A DNA stretch of 64,000 nucleotides. Source: Stenopsyche tienmushanensis. Its lineage: Eukaryota; Arthropoda; Insecta; Trichoptera; Stenopsychidae. Of the stretch, positions 63,860 through 64,000 are shown in pieces. The notes below the pieces were generated by a model that was not told where the DNA came from, did not search any database, and saw only the letters and a program-made list of their open reading frames with translations. The translations under genes were made by a program, and so were the position numbers. Each line of letters begins with the position of its first letter. Position 1 is the stretch's first letter. The stretch lies in NCBI GenBank assembly GCA_008973525.1, contig WACJ01000406.1:1736001-1800000 (forward strand), in the 5' to 3' direction.

Positions 63860-64000
63860 GTCCCTAGACAACAAAAAAAAATCAGCAGTGTCAGATGTGA
63901 AGACCGCGTGAGCTATGGAATAGGGCACGTCCCTAGACAAAGCAATCCAGTGGTGTCAGGTCCGGAGACCGTGCGAGCCACGGAATAGGGCACGTCCCCA
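63860..64000. repeat. Start of a tandem repeat (about 65-69 bp unit)
   Basis: Two units (63860-63928 and 63929-63993) each run from GTCCCTAGACAA through GTGTCAG and GAGACCG-like blocks to GGAATAGGGCAC. A third starts at 63994 and runs off the window. The array length is unknown. Confidence 0.75.

Noticed and set aside
1..64000. CRISPR arrays, operons, phage or bacterial insertion sequences
   Set aside because: The window is eukaryotic; no regularly spaced direct repeats or bacterial gene organisation were seen.

Overview
The window is eukaryotic nuclear DNA, almost certainly from an insect. It is AT-rich and holds two genes with spliced exons bounded by GT-AG introns. The repeats are typical of insects: mariner/Tc1, Tigger/pogo, hAT, an R1/Jockey-like LINE scrap, TTAA-flanked and TTA-flanked miniature elements. 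I cannot name the order or species. No bacterial or phage feature, CRISPR array, complete tRNA or rRNA gene was seen.

Left part (about 3.4-28.6 kb): two genes lie in tandem on the minus strand. The upstream one (28543-19831, 5 coding exons, 789 aa) is an orthologue of IQUB, an IQ-motif and ubiquitin-like protein of the ciliary/flagellar radial spoke. The downstream one (17223-3463, 14 coding exons, 1359 aa) is wapl, the cohesin-release factor. I rebuilt both exon by exon. All splice phases agree, and the lengths fit the families (human IQUB is about 790 aa; WAPL is about 1190 aa in human and longer in Drosophila). They share strand and neighbourhood but no known pathway. About 2.6 kb separates them, including a GC-rich stretch that probably holds the wapl promoter or 5' UTR and a decayed transposon.

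Introns and the intergenic stretch are littered with repeats: a LINE reverse-transcriptase scrap, several TTAA-flanked MITEs, a 149-bp mariner MITE, mariner relics, an LTR-like repeat and a second dispersed repeat. Two copies of one composite element lie in opposite orientation on either side of the last IQUB exon.

Right part (28.6-64 kb): no host gene could be supported. It is AT-rich desert with decayed transposons (hAT, at least six mariner relics, Tigger, pogo ends, a possible Helitron end and SINE), dispersed repeat families and a few GC- or C-rich patches. A tandem repeat starts at 63860 and runs off the right edge.

I found no convincing new molecular system. The points most worth a second look are the tandem ubiquitin-like domains in IQUB, a YSR motif in the Wapl linker, the inverted repeat pair around the IQUB terminal exon, the TTAA MITE families and the minisatellite at the edge.
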